Shown here piece by piece: positions 7,886-15,417 of a stretch of DNA of 64,000 nt. The DNA lies in the NCBI RefSeq assembly GCF_030209355.1, contig NZ_JARVSF010000013.1, positions 124,001-188,000 on the forward strand, read 5' to 3'. The notes under the pieces were generated by a model. The model did not search any database, had not been told where the DNA came from, and saw only the letters and a list, made by a program, of their open reading frames with translations. Positions within the stretch are counted from its first letter, which is position 1. Every line of letters starts with the position of its first letter. The position numbers were made by a program, and so were the translations under genes. The stretch comes from Pseudarthrobacter sp. fls2-241-R2A-127. GTDB lineage: Bacteria; Actinomycetota; Actinomycetes; Actinomycetales; Micrococcaceae.

Positions 7886-9588
7886 CAACTGACACAGGGG
7901 AGCTGGTTCGGACCAACCAAGGCACCTCATCCGGAGTATCCAGTGAGACAGACACCGCCGTGCAGACCCTCAGCGTCCTCTACGGCAGCCAGACCGGGAA
8001 CGCTGAGTTCCTTGCGTCCAAGATCGTGGACAAGGCAAACGGCCAGGGTTACTCAGCCGAGCTTATGAGCCTGGACATGCTGACCCCGCAAGATGCGGCA
8101 CGCAAGGACCGCCTGTTGATCGTTACCGCCACACACGACAACGGCCACATGCCGGACAACGCGCAACCGTTTTGGGATCAGCTTCAAAGCGCCGGCTCAG
8201 ACCTCTTCAGGGACGTTCCCTTCGCAGTCCTTGCCATTGGCGACTCCATGTACGAAGACTTCTGCAAAGCCGGCATCGACCTTGACGAGCGCCTTGGCGA
8301 ACTCGGCGGCAAGAGAATCCTCGACCGCCTCGACTGCGATGTCGACTATGACCTGACGTCAGGCAAGTGGATCAAGGGCATGCTCGAGACCTTCACGACA
8401 GTTGTTCCCAAGAAGCGGGACAACAGCCCGCAAGACTCCACTGTTCCAGGAGCAAACCCCGCCGAGCAGCCCAAAAGCACACGCCGGGAACCTGACACTG
8501 CCACCGTCGTCGAGGCCCGCCTCCTAAGCGCTCCAGAGTCCGAAAAAGAGGTCTGGCACTATGAGCTTGAGGTCAGCGGCGACAGCCGCAACTACCGGCC
8601 AGGTGACTCACTTGCCGTAATCCCCACCAACTCCATCGAGCTCGTGGAAAACCTCCTCGAATTCCTTGGCCTCGAGGGCAGCGAGGCGTTCGGTGAGGAC
8701 GGCAAGACTGTACGCGAGACGCTTCAAAACGACTATGAGCTTCGGCTGCCCCACCTGGGCATCGTTGCCTGGCTCGTTGAAGATCTCGCACCGGATCATC
8801 CCGTGCGGAACCTGGTCGAGTCCGGTGACCGGAACGCGCTGGAGAACTGGCTGTGGGGACGGGACATGCTGGACGTGCTGCAGGAAACCCGGACAACAGA
8901 TGTCGACCCCGGCGAGTTCCTCTCAAAGCTGAGGCCTCTGCAGCACCGGTCGTACTCCATCGCCTCCAGTCCCCTCGCCGACGGCAACCGCGTCCACTTG
9001 ACGGTCTCCTCTGTGCGATACGAGACCGCCGGGCGCCGGCACTCGGGGGCGTGCAGCGCTTTCCTCCAGTCCGCCGCACGCACCAAAAAAGCTATGAAAG
9101 TGTTCCCGCTGCCCGCGCACGAGTTCCACCTGCCCAAGGACAGCTCAGCTGATGTGATCATGATCGGTCCAGGTGTCGGAGTTGCCCCGTTCCGCGGATT
9201 CCTCCGTGACCGTGAAGTCTCACAAGCCCGGGGCCGGAACTGGCTGTTCTTCGGGGACCGCCATGAAAGGCCTTCCTGGCTCTATCAGGCGGAAATGGAA
9301 GAACTGCAGAGCAACGGTGTGCTGGACCGCCTCAGCCTGGCTTTCTCCCGGGATCAACAGGGCAAGGTCTACGTCCAGGACCGGATCCGCGAAGAAGGTG
9401 AAGACATCTTTGCCTGGCTATCGGACGGAGCTTCCGTCTATGTGTGCGGTGGGAAACAGATAGCACCTGATATCGACGAAGCCCTATTGGCGGTGCTGGG
9501 CAGCCACGGCGCAATGACCCGCGAAAAGGCGTACGACTACGTGCAGTCCATGAAGACTGAGGGCCGTTACGTCAAGGACGTCTACTAG
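7882..9588 (+). CDS. CysJ-type diflavin NADPH oxidoreductase (FMN/FAD/NADPH)
   Basis: A 568-residue diflavin reductase that passes electrons from NADPH through FAD and FMN to a partner. The FMN flavodoxin domain (about 30-180) has YGSQTGNAEF, NGHMPDNAQPFW and GDSMYEDFCKAG. The connecting and FAD domain has RSYSIASSP. The NADPH domain has MIGPGVGVAPFRGFL and VYVCGGKQIAPD, and the chain ends in KDVY, the terminal pattern of CysJ. The start is GTG, overlapping the upstream stop by four bases. No sulfite reductase hemoprotein is nearby, while a P450 with its own ferredoxin chain is 3 kb downstream, so the electron acceptor is open. Domains of this kind also occur in cytochrome P450 reductases. 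Confidence 0.88.
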   Translation: MTTDTGELVRTNQGTSSGVSSETDTAVQTLSVLYGSQTGNAEFLASKIVDKANGQGYSAELMSLDMLTPQDAARKDRLLIVTATHDNGHMPDNAQPFWDQLQSAGSDLFRDVPFAVLAIGDSMYEDFCKAGIDLDERLGELGGKRILDRLDCDVDYDLTSGKWIKGMLETFTTVVPKKRDNSPQDSTVPGANPAEQPKSTRREPDTATVVEARLLSAPESEKEVWHYELEVSGDSRNYRPGDSLAVIPTNSIELVENLLEFLGLEGSEAFGEDGKTVRETLQNDYELRLPHLGIVAWLVEDLAPDHPVRNLVESGDRNALENWLWGRDMLDVLQETRTTDVDPGEFLSKLRPLQHRSYSIASSPLADGNRVHLTVSSVRYETAGRRHSGACSAFLQSAARTKKAMKVFPLPAHEFHLPKDSSADVIMIGPGVGVAPFRGFLRDREVSQARGRNWLFFGDRHERPSWLYQAEMEELQSNGVLDRLSLAFSRDQQGKVYVQDRIREEGEDIFAWLSDGASVYVCGGKQIAPDIDEALLAVLGSHGAMTREKAYDYVQSMKTEGRYVKDVY

Positions 9589-9720
9589 GCCCCATCTGAA
9601 CCCTGCCCAGTACCAGGGCTTTCGTGTCCCGGATACTCGGCAGGACTCGAAAAAAGTCTTGGCCTACGTACGGCTCTGGATGTGATCTGCCTTACCGCAT
9701 GCATGTAGCCGGCAATCATG

Positions 9721-9739
9721 ATGTGCAGCTTGCACATAC
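9721..9739. promoter_or_regulatory. ATGTGCA-N3-TGCACAT palindrome
   Basis: A perfect seven-base inverted repeat with spacer GCT, extending to TGCACATAC, about 65-80 bases upstream of the glutamine-synthetase-like start. It is the most symmetrical of the recurrent TGCACATA motifs in this cluster and is a good candidate operator. Confidence 0.5.
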
Positions 9740-9802
9740 GCCAATAGGATCCCGCTCTTAGTGTTTTTAGTAAGCAATATCAATGAGGATAAGAGGTACA
9801 CA

Positions 9803-11248
9803 GTGAATCCCATCACACAGGTCCCGGAGGATCTCCAAGAACTCGAGGCAATCGACATGCAGGATCAATCCGCAGCGGCGTCAGCGCATGACGAACTGCA
9901 AAAGTTCGTCTCCGACAACGACATCAAAACGTTCAAAGTGGGCGTGGTGGACCTCGACGGTGTTTGGCGCGGCAAGCGCATCCCTGCCAGGTACTTCCTG
10001 GAAAGTGTCGCTGAGAGCGGAACGAATATCTGCAACATCATCTTCGGCTGGGACATTCAGGACGAAATCATTTCTGATCTCAGCTACACGGGGTGGGACA
10101 CGGGTTACCCTGACGTGACGCTCCTCCCCGATCTCAGTACCCTGAAGGTCGTTCCCGGGGAACCCGGCGTGGCTTCCGTCATCTGCGACGCTTACGAGAT
10201 GTCGGGCGAGCCTGCGGCAATCTGTCCCCGGAGCATTCTCAAGCGGGTCGTGCAGAAAGCCGAAGACCTTGGATACTCGCCAGTCTGCGCCTACGAGTTC
10301 GAGTTCTACCTGCTCAAAGGCACTCCGACGGACCTGGCCGCCAAGGACTGGCGCGACCTGACCCCCATCACGGCGGGCAGCCATACCTACAGCCTTGTCA
10401 GGGACACAGGCACCGAGTTCCTCATCGGTGAGATCCGACGCCGCCTGTCTGAGCAGGGCATTTTCATCGAGGCCAGCAACAGTGAAAACGGTCCAGGCCA
10501 GTTCGAGATGAACATCCACTATTCGGATGCTCTCGCAGCCGCGGACAACGCCCTCCGGCTTAAAGCCACCGTCAAGGAGGCTGCAGCTGAAGCCGGCTAC
10601 ACGGCATCGTTCATGGCCAAGATCAACCCGGAGTGGGCCGGTTCTTCCGGACACATGCACCAGAGCCTTTGGGATCCGGAATCTGGCAAGTCAGCTTTCG
10701 CCAATGCCGACGAGCCCGGCGAACTGAGCGCCATCGGGTACAACTACCTGGCGGGCGTCGTCGAGACGGCGCCGGAGCTCACGGCCGTCTACCTGCCCAC
10801 CATCAACTCTTACAAGCGGACCGAAGGTGGTCAGTGGGCCGGATCCAGCGCCACCTGGGGGCTCGACAACCGTACGGTCGCAATCAGGTCCATTCCGTCA
10901 AAGGGCAGTGCTGCACGCATCGAAAACCGGGTACCGGGCGCTGACGCCAATCCCTACCTGGTCATCGCCGCAAGCATCGCCGCCGGCCTGCACGGCGTGG
11001 AGCAGGAACTGACTGCCCCGGAGCGGGTGGTAGGAAACGCTTACGCCCTGGAGGAAGGACACCAGGTAAAGCAGCTGCCCGGAACACTCGACCAGGCCAT
11101 CGAACAGTTCGAGAAAAGCGAGGTCGCCAAGGCGTACTTCGGCGAAACGTTCGTTACCCACTACGTCCAGACGAGGCGCTGGGAGCTCCGCAAGCTTCAG
11201 ACCAGTGTCACCGACTTCGAAATCGCACGTTACCTGGAACGAATCTAG
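9803..11248 (+). CDS. glutamine synthetase family gamma-glutamyl-amine ligase
   Basis: A 481-residue member of the glutamine synthetase superfamily. Class signatures are present: NSENGPGQFE with the metal glutamate, GSSGHMHQSLWD with the active-site histidine, and ENRVPGADANPY near the C terminus. It lacks the tyrosine-adenylylation loop of GlnA and looks like the divergent PuuA/GlnA3/GlnA4 type, which ligates glutamate to an amine instead of ammonia. The GTG start at 9803 follows AAGAGG with a six-base spacer. An earlier ATG at 9761 would add 14 residues. Downstream by 60 bases is the SDR, and a PuuD-like hydrolase follows. Comparable glutamine-synthetase-like genes accompany the P450s of morpholine/piperidine degradation in mycobacteria. 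Substrate unproven. Confidence 0.88.
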   Translation: MNPITQVPEDLQELEAIDMQDQSAAASAHDELQKFVSDNDIKTFKVGVVDLDGVWRGKRIPARYFLESVAESGTNICNIIFGWDIQDEIISDLSYTGWDTGYPDVTLLPDLSTLKVVPGEPGVASVICDAYEMSGEPAAICPRSILKRVVQKAEDLGYSPVCAYEFEFYLLKGTPTDLAAKDWRDLTPITAGSHTYSLVRDTGTEFLIGEIRRRLSEQGIFIEASNSENGPGQFEMNIHYSDALAAADNALRLKATVKEAAAEAGYTASFMAKINPEWAGSSGHMHQSLWDPESGKSAFANADEPGELSAIGYNYLAGVVETAPELTAVYLPTINSYKRTEGGQWAGSSATWGLDNRTVAIRSIPSKGSAARIENRVPGADANPYLVIAASIAAGLHGVEQELTAPERVVGNAYALEEGHQVKQLPGTLDQAIEQFEKSEVAKAYFGETFVTHYVQTRRWELRKLQTSVTDFEIARYLERI

Positions 11249-11308
11249 CGCCCAACACCGCGCTAAGAGCTCCATTTCCATTTTTCAATACTCAGAAAGA
11301 AGCACCCA

Positions 11309-12082
11309 ATGACTACTCACCCCGGAAAGATCGCTGCAGTCACCGGAGCCGCGTCCGGAAACGGCCTTGCCATCGCAGAAAAGCTGCTCAAGGAGGGCGC
11401 CACCGTCGTAGCCCTGGACCGTGACGAGGCCGCGCTCGAGCGTCTGATTGCCCAGCACCCGGAAATGGTGCCTGTTGTTATGGACGTCGCCGACGAAGCC
11501 TCGGTCCGCAGCGGCATGGCCGAGATCGACGCAAAATTCGGCCGGCTCGACACCCTCGTCAACAACGCAGGCATCGTCAAGGGCAGCAACTTCGACGACG
11601 TGAGCGTAGCGGAATGGGACCAGGTCTTCGCCGTGAACTCCACCGGACCGTTCCTGGTCAGCCAGGCCGCACGGCCGCTGCTGGAGAAGGGCGCTGCCGC
11701 CCGGGGCGACGATTCAACCAGTGCCATCGTCAACATCACCTCTGTCGAGGCCCACATCGTCATCGCCAGCAGCGGACACCCCCAGGTCCACTACAACGCA
11801 TCCAAGGGTGCACTCCTTATGTTCACGAAGGCTTTGGCCATCGAAACCGCAGCTTCCAAAATCCGCGTCAACGCTGTCGCCCCCGGCTTCATCGAGACCC
11901 CATTCACCAAGTCCGTGCTGGAAAACCAGGAGGCCGTGAAGTTCCTCCTCGACCGTACGCCGCTCGGACGAATCGGACGGCCCTCTGACGTTGCCAACGC
12001 CGTCGCGTTCCTGGCCAGCGACGAGGCCAGCTGGGTGACCGGTACCACCATCCACGTCGACGGTGGTTGGCTGGTTTACTGA
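11309..12082 (+). CDS. SDR-family NAD(P)-dependent oxidoreductase
   Basis: A 257-residue classical short-chain dehydrogenase/reductase, a usual length for the family. It shows the cofactor motif TGAASGNG near the N terminus, NNAG at about residue 90, the catalytic serine region NITSVEAH, the Tyr-x3-Lys pair in YNASK, and the C-terminal HVDGGWLVY. It would oxidise or reduce a hydroxyl/carbonyl group, for instance an alcohol made by the P450. The ATG follows AGAAAGAAG. The stop is one base before the ATG of the amidase-like gene, so the operon continues without a gap. Confidence 0.92.
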   Translation: MTTHPGKIAAVTGAASGNGLAIAEKLLKEGATVVALDRDEAALERLIAQHPEMVPVVMDVADEASVRSGMAEIDAKFGRLDTLVNNAGIVKGSNFDDVSVAEWDQVFAVNSTGPFLVSQAARPLLEKGAAARGDDSTSAIVNITSVEAHIVIASSGHPQVHYNASKGALLMFTKALAIETAASKIRVNAVAPGFIETPFTKSVLENQEAVKFLLDRTPLGRIGRPSDVANAVAFLASDEASWVTGTTIHVDGGWLVY

Positions 12083-12083
12083 C

Positions 12084-12824
12084 ATGCGGGCGCCCCTTAT
12101 TGCCATTTCCGCGGCCCGGCAAACCGTCGATACCGCCTTCGGCCCGATGCCTTCAACGGTCCAGAACATGGCCTACGCCAACGGCGTTCTTGCCGCGGGC
12201 GGCCGTCCCGCCATTCTTCCGTCCACGGCAACAATCCCGGATGCGGCTCTTGAAGGATTTGACGGGCTCCTCCTCACCGGCGGCGGCGACATCAGCCCCC
12301 GGCTGTACGGCGAGGACCCGATCGACACGGTCTATGACGTCTGCGACATCAGGGACGACTTCGAAATAGAACTTTACAACGAGGCCATGCTTCGCGGCCT
12401 GCCCATCCTGGCCACTTGCCGGGGGATGCAGCTTGTCAACGTCATCCGCGGCGGAAACCTCGTCCAGGAAGTGAGCCCGGACAGGGGGCACTGGCAGGAC
12501 CACCCCTCACACGAACCATGGCACAAGGTACAGCTGGAGCCCGGTTCCGAACTTGCCCGGATCGCCAAAGGCCTGAGCATTCCCGTGAACAGCTACCACC
12601 ATCAGGGCTTGGGAAAGCTCGGAACAGGTCTTCGTGTCGTGGGACGGGAAGGCGACGTCATCGAAGCAATTGAAGCCGATGATGCCCGCCTCATCGGAGT
12701 CCAATGGCATCCCGAGCACATGGTCGACTATCACGAAGCCCAGAAGGCCCTCTTCGTTGATCTCGTGGAGAAGGCCGCAGCGTACGCACAGTCACAGAAA
12801 CCACTTCAGGAGCAATTCTCATGA
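12084..12824 (+). CDS. PuuD-like gamma-glutamyl hydrolase (class I GATase / peptidase C26)
   Basis: A 246-residue peptidase C26-type glutamine amidotransferase-like hydrolase. The oxyanion strand LLTGGGDISPRLYG, the nucleophile elbow ATCRGMQLVN with the catalytic cysteine, and the His-Glu pair in GVQWHPEHM are visible. PuuD releases glutamate from gamma-glutamyl-GABA, and this protein would remove glutamate from a gamma-glutamylated acid made in this cluster. The ATG at 12084 is one base after the SDR stop. A GTG at 12063 in the same frame would overlap the SDR and lacks support. The last bases form ATGA with the P450 start, a four-base overlap. Confidence 0.9.
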   Translation: MRAPLIAISAARQTVDTAFGPMPSTVQNMAYANGVLAAGGRPAILPSTATIPDAALEGFDGLLLTGGGDISPRLYGEDPIDTVYDVCDIRDDFEIELYNEAMLRGLPILATCRGMQLVNVIRGGNLVQEVSPDRGHWQDHPSHEPWHKVQLEPGSELARIAKGLSIPVNSYHHQGLGKLGTGLRVVGREGDVIEAIEADDARLIGVQWHPEHMVDYHEAQKALFVDLVEKAAAYAQSQKPLQEQFS

Positions 12825-14014
12825 GCACAGAAACTGAGCGGGGACTCAGCCACAACAAGTCAGACTTTGACTTCCACGGACGGTCGCTCGACAACATTTT
12901 CGACGAATACCAGGACATACTGGCCAACGGCCCTGTTGGACACAGCAACAAGTATGGAGGCTTTTGGTACATCACCAAAAGCGAGGATATCTTCAACGCC
13001 GAGCAGGACCCCGACACCTTCGCTGTCGGTCCCTCAATGCTCCTCCCGGCGTTCGGCACTGACGTCCCCCTGATTCCGATCGACATCGATCCGCCGACCC
13101 ACGCTGACTTCCGCAAAATCCTGCTACCGATGTTCACACCCATGAACATCTCAAAGCTGACACCCGGCATGCGGGAGACCGCTAAGCAGCTGTGCCAGGA
13201 AGTCCTTGCAGCCGGCGACGTCGTTGATGTTTCGGCGAAGCTTGCCCGCCCGATGCCGACCATTATCTTCAGCCGCCTGGCCGGATATCCGGAACAGGAC
13301 TGGCCAATCTTCGACCGGTGGATTGACGAGATCATCTATGAGCGGACCGCTCATCCGGAAAAGGCATACGCGGCCGGACGCGAGCTCAACGACTACTTCG
13401 ACCGTCTTCTCGACGAACGGGAAAAGGCCGGACCGGAAGCAGAAGCCGGCAATGACCTGATCACCCAGCTTCTGAAAGCGGAAGTGAAAGGCCGGAAGCT
13501 CACGCGTGAAGAGCTGCTGTCGTACTGCTACCTGCTCTTCTTGGCCGGGCTGGACACGACCGCCTGGGCGATCCGTTCCGCCCTTTGGTACCTGGCCGGC
13601 AACCCGCAGGCCCAGCAGCAGTTGCGTGAAAACCCCGACCTGATCCCCACAGCTGCAGAAGAATTCCTGCGGACGCTTTCCCCGGTCCAGGCCATGGCCC
13701 GCACCGCGAAGAAGGACACAGTCGTCCGGGGCCAGGAGATCAAGGCCGGTGAACGCGTCGTGCTCGTCTTCGGCGCGGGCAACCGTGACCCAGAGGTCTA
13801 CGAAGAACCCAATGACATCAAGATTGACCGCGAAGACAACCGCCACCTGGCCTTCGGCGGAGGGATCCACCGGTGCCTTGGCTCGAACCTTGGCCGCGCC
13901 GAAATGGTTATCGCCATGGAGGAATTCCTGAAGGCTGTCCCTCACTTCGAACGGGCGAATGACGACGAACCGTGGCACGGCGTCGGCCCGCTTACCCTCA
14001 AGATTGGAGCTTGA
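12821..14014 (+). CDS. cytochrome P450 monooxygenase (class I)
   Basis: A soluble bacterial cytochrome P450 of 397 residues. The I-helix oxygen-activation motif is LAGLDTTAWA, the K-helix pair is in EEFLRTL, and the heme loop is FGGGIHRCLGSNLGR with the proximal cysteine. It inserts one oxygen atom into a substrate using electrons from the adjacent ferredoxin and reductase. The start ATG overlaps the previous stop by four bases and the ferredoxin follows after five bases. I cannot assign a CYP family. The neighbours (ligase, hydrolase, aminotransferase) suggest an amine substrate, such as ring hydroxylation or N-dealkylation. That is inference. Confidence 0.93.
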   Translation: MSTETERGLSHNKSDFDFHGRSLDNIFDEYQDILANGPVGHSNKYGGFWYITKSEDIFNAEQDPDTFAVGPSMLLPAFGTDVPLIPIDIDPPTHADFRKILLPMFTPMNISKLTPGMRETAKQLCQEVLAAGDVVDVSAKLARPMPTIIFSRLAGYPEQDWPIFDRWIDEIIYERTAHPEKAYAAGRELNDYFDRLLDEREKAGPEAEAGNDLITQLLKAEVKGRKLTREELLSYCYLLFLAGLDTTAWAIRSALWYLAGNPQAQQQLRENPDLIPTAAEEFLRTLSPVQAMARTAKKDTVVRGQEIKAGERVVLVFGAGNRDPEVYEEPNDIKIDREDNRHLAFGGGIHRCLGSNLGRAEMVIAMEEFLKAVPHFERANDDEPWHGVGPLTLKIGA

Positions 14015-14019
14015 TCACC

Positions 14020-14256
14020 ATGGGAGAACTTTGGGTCGACGGAGGGCGCTGCCAAGGCCACGCCCGGTGCTGGGCTCTGGCACCCGAAACCTTTGAGATC
14101 GACGAGGAAGGCTACGCGCACGTCATTCCTGGCCGCGAAAACAGCGGCGATGAACCCAACGTCCGAAAGGCCATCCGGAACTGCCCCGAACGGGCAATCC
14201 TGGAACGGGAAACGAACGAGGCCAGCGAGAAAGCATCAGAGGTTTCGGCGTCGTGA
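14020..14256 (+). CDS. [3Fe-4S]-type ferredoxin, P450 partner
   Basis: A 78-residue ferredoxin with the motif CQGHARC near the N terminus and a distal cysteine in NCPERAI. The usual second cysteine position is His. The C-x2-H-x2-C plus C-P pattern is the mark of single-cluster 3Fe-4S ferredoxins that feed actinobacterial P450s. The start at 14020 follows GGAG and encodes MGELWVDGGRCQG. A GTG/ATG further upstream would lie inside the P450 gene. Its GTGA end overlaps the reductase start. It carries electrons from the FAD reductase to the P450 in the cytosol. Confidence 0.9.
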   Translation: MGELWVDGGRCQGHARCWALAPETFEIDEEGYAHVIPGRENSGDEPNVRKAIRNCPERAILERETNEASEKASEVSAS

Positions 14257-15413
14257 CACATCTGCCAGAGCGGGTTGCGGTCATTGGCGCTTCGGTTGCA
14301 TCAGCAATGCTGATTGAACGCAGTCGCGAGCTGGGCTTTGCAGGCGAATTTATCGTCATTGATTCAGACCCGAACGCGCCCTACGACAGGCCCCCGCTGT
14401 CCAAGCAATTCCTTCTAGGCACTGGTCCCGTTGAACCGGCCGAGTGGTGGCCGGAGGCTACACCGATCCTCAACGCAAAGGCGATCGGGCTGCTCACCGA
14501 CAAGCGAACTGTCCTGCTGGACAAGCTCGGAGAGGTAGCTGCTGACGCGGTCGTCATCTCAACAGGAGCCGGTTCAATCCGGCTGCCGAACGAGCCAGCG
14601 GGCGTTCTAAGCCTAAGAACCGCCCAGGACGCCCTGGCCCTGCGCAACGCTGTGGATGCAGGAGCTGCCAGTGCGATCATCATCGGCGCCGGAACCATTG
14701 GTGCGGAACTGGCGTCTACTCTCGCCCAACGTGGGCTTGCCGTCACGGTAGTGGATTTGGCTCCGCAACCAATGCAGCGCTTCTTTTCGGGGCATCTTGG
14801 GGAGGAAGCGAAGGCATGGATGCACCAGGCCGGTGTTGTCACTCATTTTGGGGTTGCTGTGGAATCCATTCAGAAAACGAATGCGCACTGGACGGTCCGG
14901 GTCAGCGGCCTGGACCTGCACGCCGACCTGGTTATCAGCGCTATCGGTGCGCGGCCCAATACCGAATGGCTGACCTATAGCGAGCTTGACGTTTCCAACG
15001 GAGTCCGTTGCACTGCGGACGGGAAAGCCCTGCGGGCCAGCGGTGAAATCGCCGACGGGATCTTCGCTATCGGAGACGTTTCGGCCCGGCAGGCGGAGGA
15101 CGGAACCTTTCGGCGGTTCGAGAGTTGGACCCAGGCCCAACGGCATGGCGCAGCCCTGGCTGAATACTTTGCCGGTTTCGACTCCACGGAACTGGAACAG
15201 GCTCCGTACGGGTGGACGGAGCAGTTCGGCCGAAAGGTACAGGTACACGGAATGCTTCCGTCGGCAGGCGAACTCGTACAGGTATACGCTGCAGAGGAAC
15301 GCAACGCCGCCTTGTACCGGATTGGATCTGCGGAGGAGGACGTGGCTTGGATAGGCGTCAACGCGCCACGGCAGTTCAGCCGGGCGTCCATGGGCATGAG
15401 CCTTCTAAGCTGA
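14253..15413 (+). CDS. NADH-dependent ferredoxin reductase (rhodocoxin/putidaredoxin reductase type)
   Basis: A 386-residue FAD-dependent pyridine nucleotide-disulfide oxidoreductase fold. It has an N-terminal FAD motif VAVIGASVASAMLIE (the third glycine of the usual GxGxxG is replaced), the flavin contact DRPPLSKQFL, an NADH motif IIIGAGTIGAELAS near residue 145, and GIFAIGDVSARQ. It reduces the upstream ferredoxin with NADH for the P450. GTG start, four-base overlap with the ferredoxin stop, with GAGG upstream. The regulator gene follows after four bases. Confidence 0.92.
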   Translation: MTHLPERVAVIGASVASAMLIERSRELGFAGEFIVIDSDPNAPYDRPPLSKQFLLGTGPVEPAEWWPEATPILNAKAIGLLTDKRTVLLDKLGEVAADAVVISTGAGSIRLPNEPAGVLSLRTAQDALALRNAVDAGAASAIIIGAGTIGAELASTLAQRGLAVTVVDLAPQPMQRFFSGHLGEEAKAWMHQAGVVTHFGVAVESIQKTNAHWTVRVSGLDLHADLVISAIGARPNTEWLTYSELDVSNGVRCTADGKALRASGEIADGIFAIGDVSARQAEDGTFRRFESWTQAQRHGAALAEYFAGFDSTELEQAPYGWTEQFGRKVQVHGMLPSAGELVQVYAAEERNAALYRIGSAEEDVAWIGVNAPRQFSRASMGMSLLS

Positions 15414-15417
15414 AACC

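Noticed and set aside
7882..9588. Sulfite reductase system
   Set aside because: The flavoprotein is CysJ-like, but no CysI, siroheme or sulfur genes are in the window, so a sulfite pathway is not claimed.
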